Position numbers and translations under genes: made by a program
Notes under the pieces: model-generated
Seen by the model: only the letters and a program-made list of their open reading frames with translations
The model's database searches: none
Told to the model about the DNA's origin: nothing
Shown: positions 12,618 through 14,049 of the stretch, piece after piece
How the letters are laid out: every line of letters begins with the position of its first letter
Numbering within the stretch: the stretch's first letter is position 1
From: Pectinatus sp.
GTDB taxonomy: Bacteria > Bacillota > Negativicutes > Selenomonadales > Selenomonadaceae
DNA: 14,049 bases
Direction: 5' to 3'
Assembly: GCA_020025135.1 (NCBI GenBank)
Contig: JAHHSQ010000032.1
Coordinates: 1 to 14,049, forward strand

Positions 12618-13826
12618 AAAATGCCGGCAATTGTGGCCTTTACAATTGCTCTAATGGTTGCTTTTTTACAAAACCGTAAATTGACTTTTAGTGAAAAATT
12701 GCTTGTGGCGACAAAAAATATGGGCCATGAAAATGTGATGATTATGTGTCTCGTTTTTTTGTTAGCAGGTGCTTTTTCTGGTGCTATCCAAGCTGCTGGA
12801 GGAGTGCAGAGTACGGTCAATTTTAGTCTCTCCATCCTGCCACCTAATATTGCGATTGCTGGATTATTTTTAATTGCTTGTTTTATCTCTTTGTCCATGG
12901 GAACATCTGTGGGAACCATTGCCGCCTTGATTCCAATTGCGGTGGGGATAAGTGAAAAAACAGGGCTTGTCGGAGCAATGTGTCTAGGAAGCGTAGTTTG
13001 TGGTGCGATGTTTGGTGATAATTTGTCGATGATTTCCGATACTACTATCGCGGCGACAAAAACGCAGGGTTGCGAAATGAAGGATAAATTTAAAGAAAAT
13101 CTAAAAATTGTCTTGCCAGCAGCAATATTGACTTTTATTTTATTTATTGTTTTGGCTTCTAATGCCACTTATCATATTGAAGGCAATCTAGATTATAGTT
13201 TTTTCAAGATTTTTCCGTATTTAGTGGTCCTAGGAGGCGCTTTACTAGGAGCGAATGTATTTATAGTACTGTTTATAGGAACAATTTTATCGATAATTGT
13301 CGGCGTGACATCTGGCGCAATTCCTTGGCAGGATATTTTTACCGTCATAGCCAAGGGACCGACAGGCAGTGGTGGAATGTTTGCCATGTATGATATTATG
13401 GCCATTTCTATCGTAGTAGCTGGCATAATTGGTCTTGTGGAAGAAAATGGTGGTATTAATTTTGTTCTAGAGAATATCAAGCGTTTTATTCACGGGCCAC
13501 GTGAGGCTCAATTGGGAATCAGTTTTATCAGTTCAGTAATGGATATTTCGACAGCTAATAATACGATAGCCATTGTTATGGCTGCCCCAATAGTAAAAAA
13601 TATTGCTAATGAATATAATATTTCTCCACAGCGAGCAGCTTCTCTCATCGACATTTTTACGTCTGTTTGGCAGGGGATTATTCCTTACGGGGCACAGCTA
13701 TTATATGCTTGTGCTGGAGCCGCTGCTGTTGGTGTGTATGTTACACCTTTAGCTATTTGGCCGTATCTTTTTTATCCAGTGCTCATGGGCATCAGCGCAA
13801 TTATTTTTATTCTCTTAAAAAAGTAA
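12618..13826 (+). CDS. NhaC-family Na+/H+ antiporter, exon 2
   Basis: The remaining 402 residues (KMPAIVAFTIALMVAF...) of a polytopic membrane protein; the spliced product is 432 residues. Around ten hydrophobic helices are visible. Signature pieces include FLLAGAFSGAIQAAGGV, SMGTSVGTIAALIPIAVGIS, GAMFGDNLSMISDTTIAATKTQGCEMKDKF and DISTANNTIAIVMAAPI. The GDNLS-x-x-SDTT-x-x-A block is typical of NhaC-type (COG1757) antiporters, which exchange Na+ for H+ across the membrane; some relatives carry organic acids or amino acids. Substrate is inferred from family only. ATG 12621 could look like an independent start but has no ribosome site, and the first membrane helix would be missing. A strong terminator follows the stop by 18 nt. 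Confidence 0.88.
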   Translation, partial: KMPAIVAFTIALMVAFLQNRKLTFSEKLLVATKNMGHENVMIMCLVFLLAGAFSGAIQAAGGVQSTVNFSLSILPPNIAIAGLFLIACFISLSMGTSVGTIAALIPIAVGISEKTGLVGAMCLGSVVCGAMFGDNLSMISDTTIAATKTQGCEMKDKFKENLKIVLPAAILTFILFIVLASNATYHIEGNLDYSFFKIFPYLVVLGGALLGANVFIVLFIGTILSIIVGVTSGAIPWQDIFTVIAKGPTGSGGMFAMYDIMAISIVVAGIIGLVEENGGINFVLENIKRFIHGPREAQLGISFISSVMDISTANNTIAIVMAAPIVKNIANEYNISPQRAASLIDIFTSVWQGIIPYGAQLLYACAGAAAVGVYVTPLAIWPYLFYPVLMGISAIIFILLKK

Positions 13827-13844
13827 ATAAAGAAAATTAAATTT

Positions 13845-13890
13845 AGCAAAATACCGCACAATTAGTTAGAGATTTGTGCGGTATTTTGCT
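13845..13890 (+). terminator. Strong terminator after the antiporter gene
   Basis: A perfect 17-bp stem AGCAAAATACCGCACAA / TTGTGCGGTATTTTGCT with a 12-nt loop. T residues in the descending arm on the plus strand and in the complement of the A-run in the ascending arm allow action in both directions. Confidence 0.88.
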
Positions 13891-13951
13891 ATTTATGTTT
13901 TACAAGTGATGAGAAGCGGATAATTTCTCGTTGCTTTGGGCCTTACCACAA

Positions 13952-14029
13952 GTGCCGTAAATCCCCTGCCTTTAGACATAGGGATATAAGGCACATCCAC
14001 CGAATTTGCGTAAGAAATTGAAGGTGGAT
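13952..14029 (+). mobile_element. Tandem hairpins resembling an IS200/IS605-type element end
   Basis: The first hairpin has an outer stem GTGCC / GGCAC (13952-13956, 13990-13994) and inner stem ATCCC / GGGAT (13961-13965, 13981-13985), with CTGCCTTTAGACATA at the top. A second stem ATCCACC / GGTGGAT (13995-14001, 14023-14029) follows directly. A CCCC-x-GCCTTTAG-x-CAT-GGG hairpin is, from memory, typical of the subterminal ends of IS605/TnpB elements and their guide RNA scaffolds. No transposase or tnpB reading frame is present before the window ends, so the element may continue beyond it or be a remnant. A structured regulatory RNA is the alternative. Confidence 0.35.
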
Positions 14030-14049
14030 TATAGTATATAGTTGCAAGT

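Noticed and set aside
12596..13168. 190-codon minus-strand frame opposite the antiporter
   Set aside because: An antisense shadow of the hydrophobic antiporter coding sequence, with no ribosome site or recognisable domain.
1..14049. CRISPR array, prophage or integrated element
   Set aside because: No regularly spaced direct repeats, integrase or phage genes were found. Although three tRNA genes are present, I saw no direct repeat of a tRNA 3' end.

Overview
The window looks like chromosome of a low-GC member of the Bacillota. The GyrA sequence and general gene style suggest Negativicutes, but that is an impression from memory, not a search result. It carries housekeeping genes, three tRNA genes and no phage block or CRISPR array.

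The standout feature is a pair of small group I introns without endonuclease genes, each interrupting an ordinary protein gene. Intron 1 (5018-5427, 410 nt) splits a Ppx/GppA phosphatase. Intron 2 (12152-12617, 466 nt) splits an NhaC-family Na+/H+ antiporter. Both show the conserved P, Q, R and S core blocks, an identical P7 pairing, and a stem that covaries between the two copies. They share the guide GUAAG, which pairs with the exon ends CUUAU and UUUAU through the expected U-G wobble at the splice site. Excising the predicted introns restores both reading frames exactly, giving proteins of 311 and 432 residues. Without splicing both proteins end early.

Layout. 1-54: 5' part of a tRNA-Glu gene (minus) with its promoter. 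155-1384: LytR-CpsA-Psr cell-wall protein (minus). 1385-1698: divergent promoter region and a 10-codon leader ORF. 1699-3587: diaminopimelate decarboxylase-like gene coupled to a truncated, degenerate HAD-like gene, then a terminator. 3628-3779: tRNA-Pro (minus) with its terminator and a consensus promoter. 3780-4263: AT-rich gap without a recognisable gene. 4264-5609: intron-split phosphatase. 5741-11850: gyrA, a DUF2905-like membrane protein, a membrane diguanylate cyclase, an Mrp-type ATPase, a phosphopantetheinyl transferase and tRNA-Gly, ending in a strong terminator. 12062-13826: intron-split antiporter and a strong terminator. 13952-14029: two hairpins resembling an IS200/IS605-type element end.

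The genes do not form one pathway. LCP and the decarboxylase relate to the cell envelope and lysine supply. GyrA, Mrp and the phosphopantetheinyl transferase are core maintenance functions, and the cyclase adds c-di-GMP signalling. If splicing is efficient the introns are silent. If it responds to conditions, it would set the output of a polyphosphate/(p)ppGpp enzyme and of an ion antiporter together.
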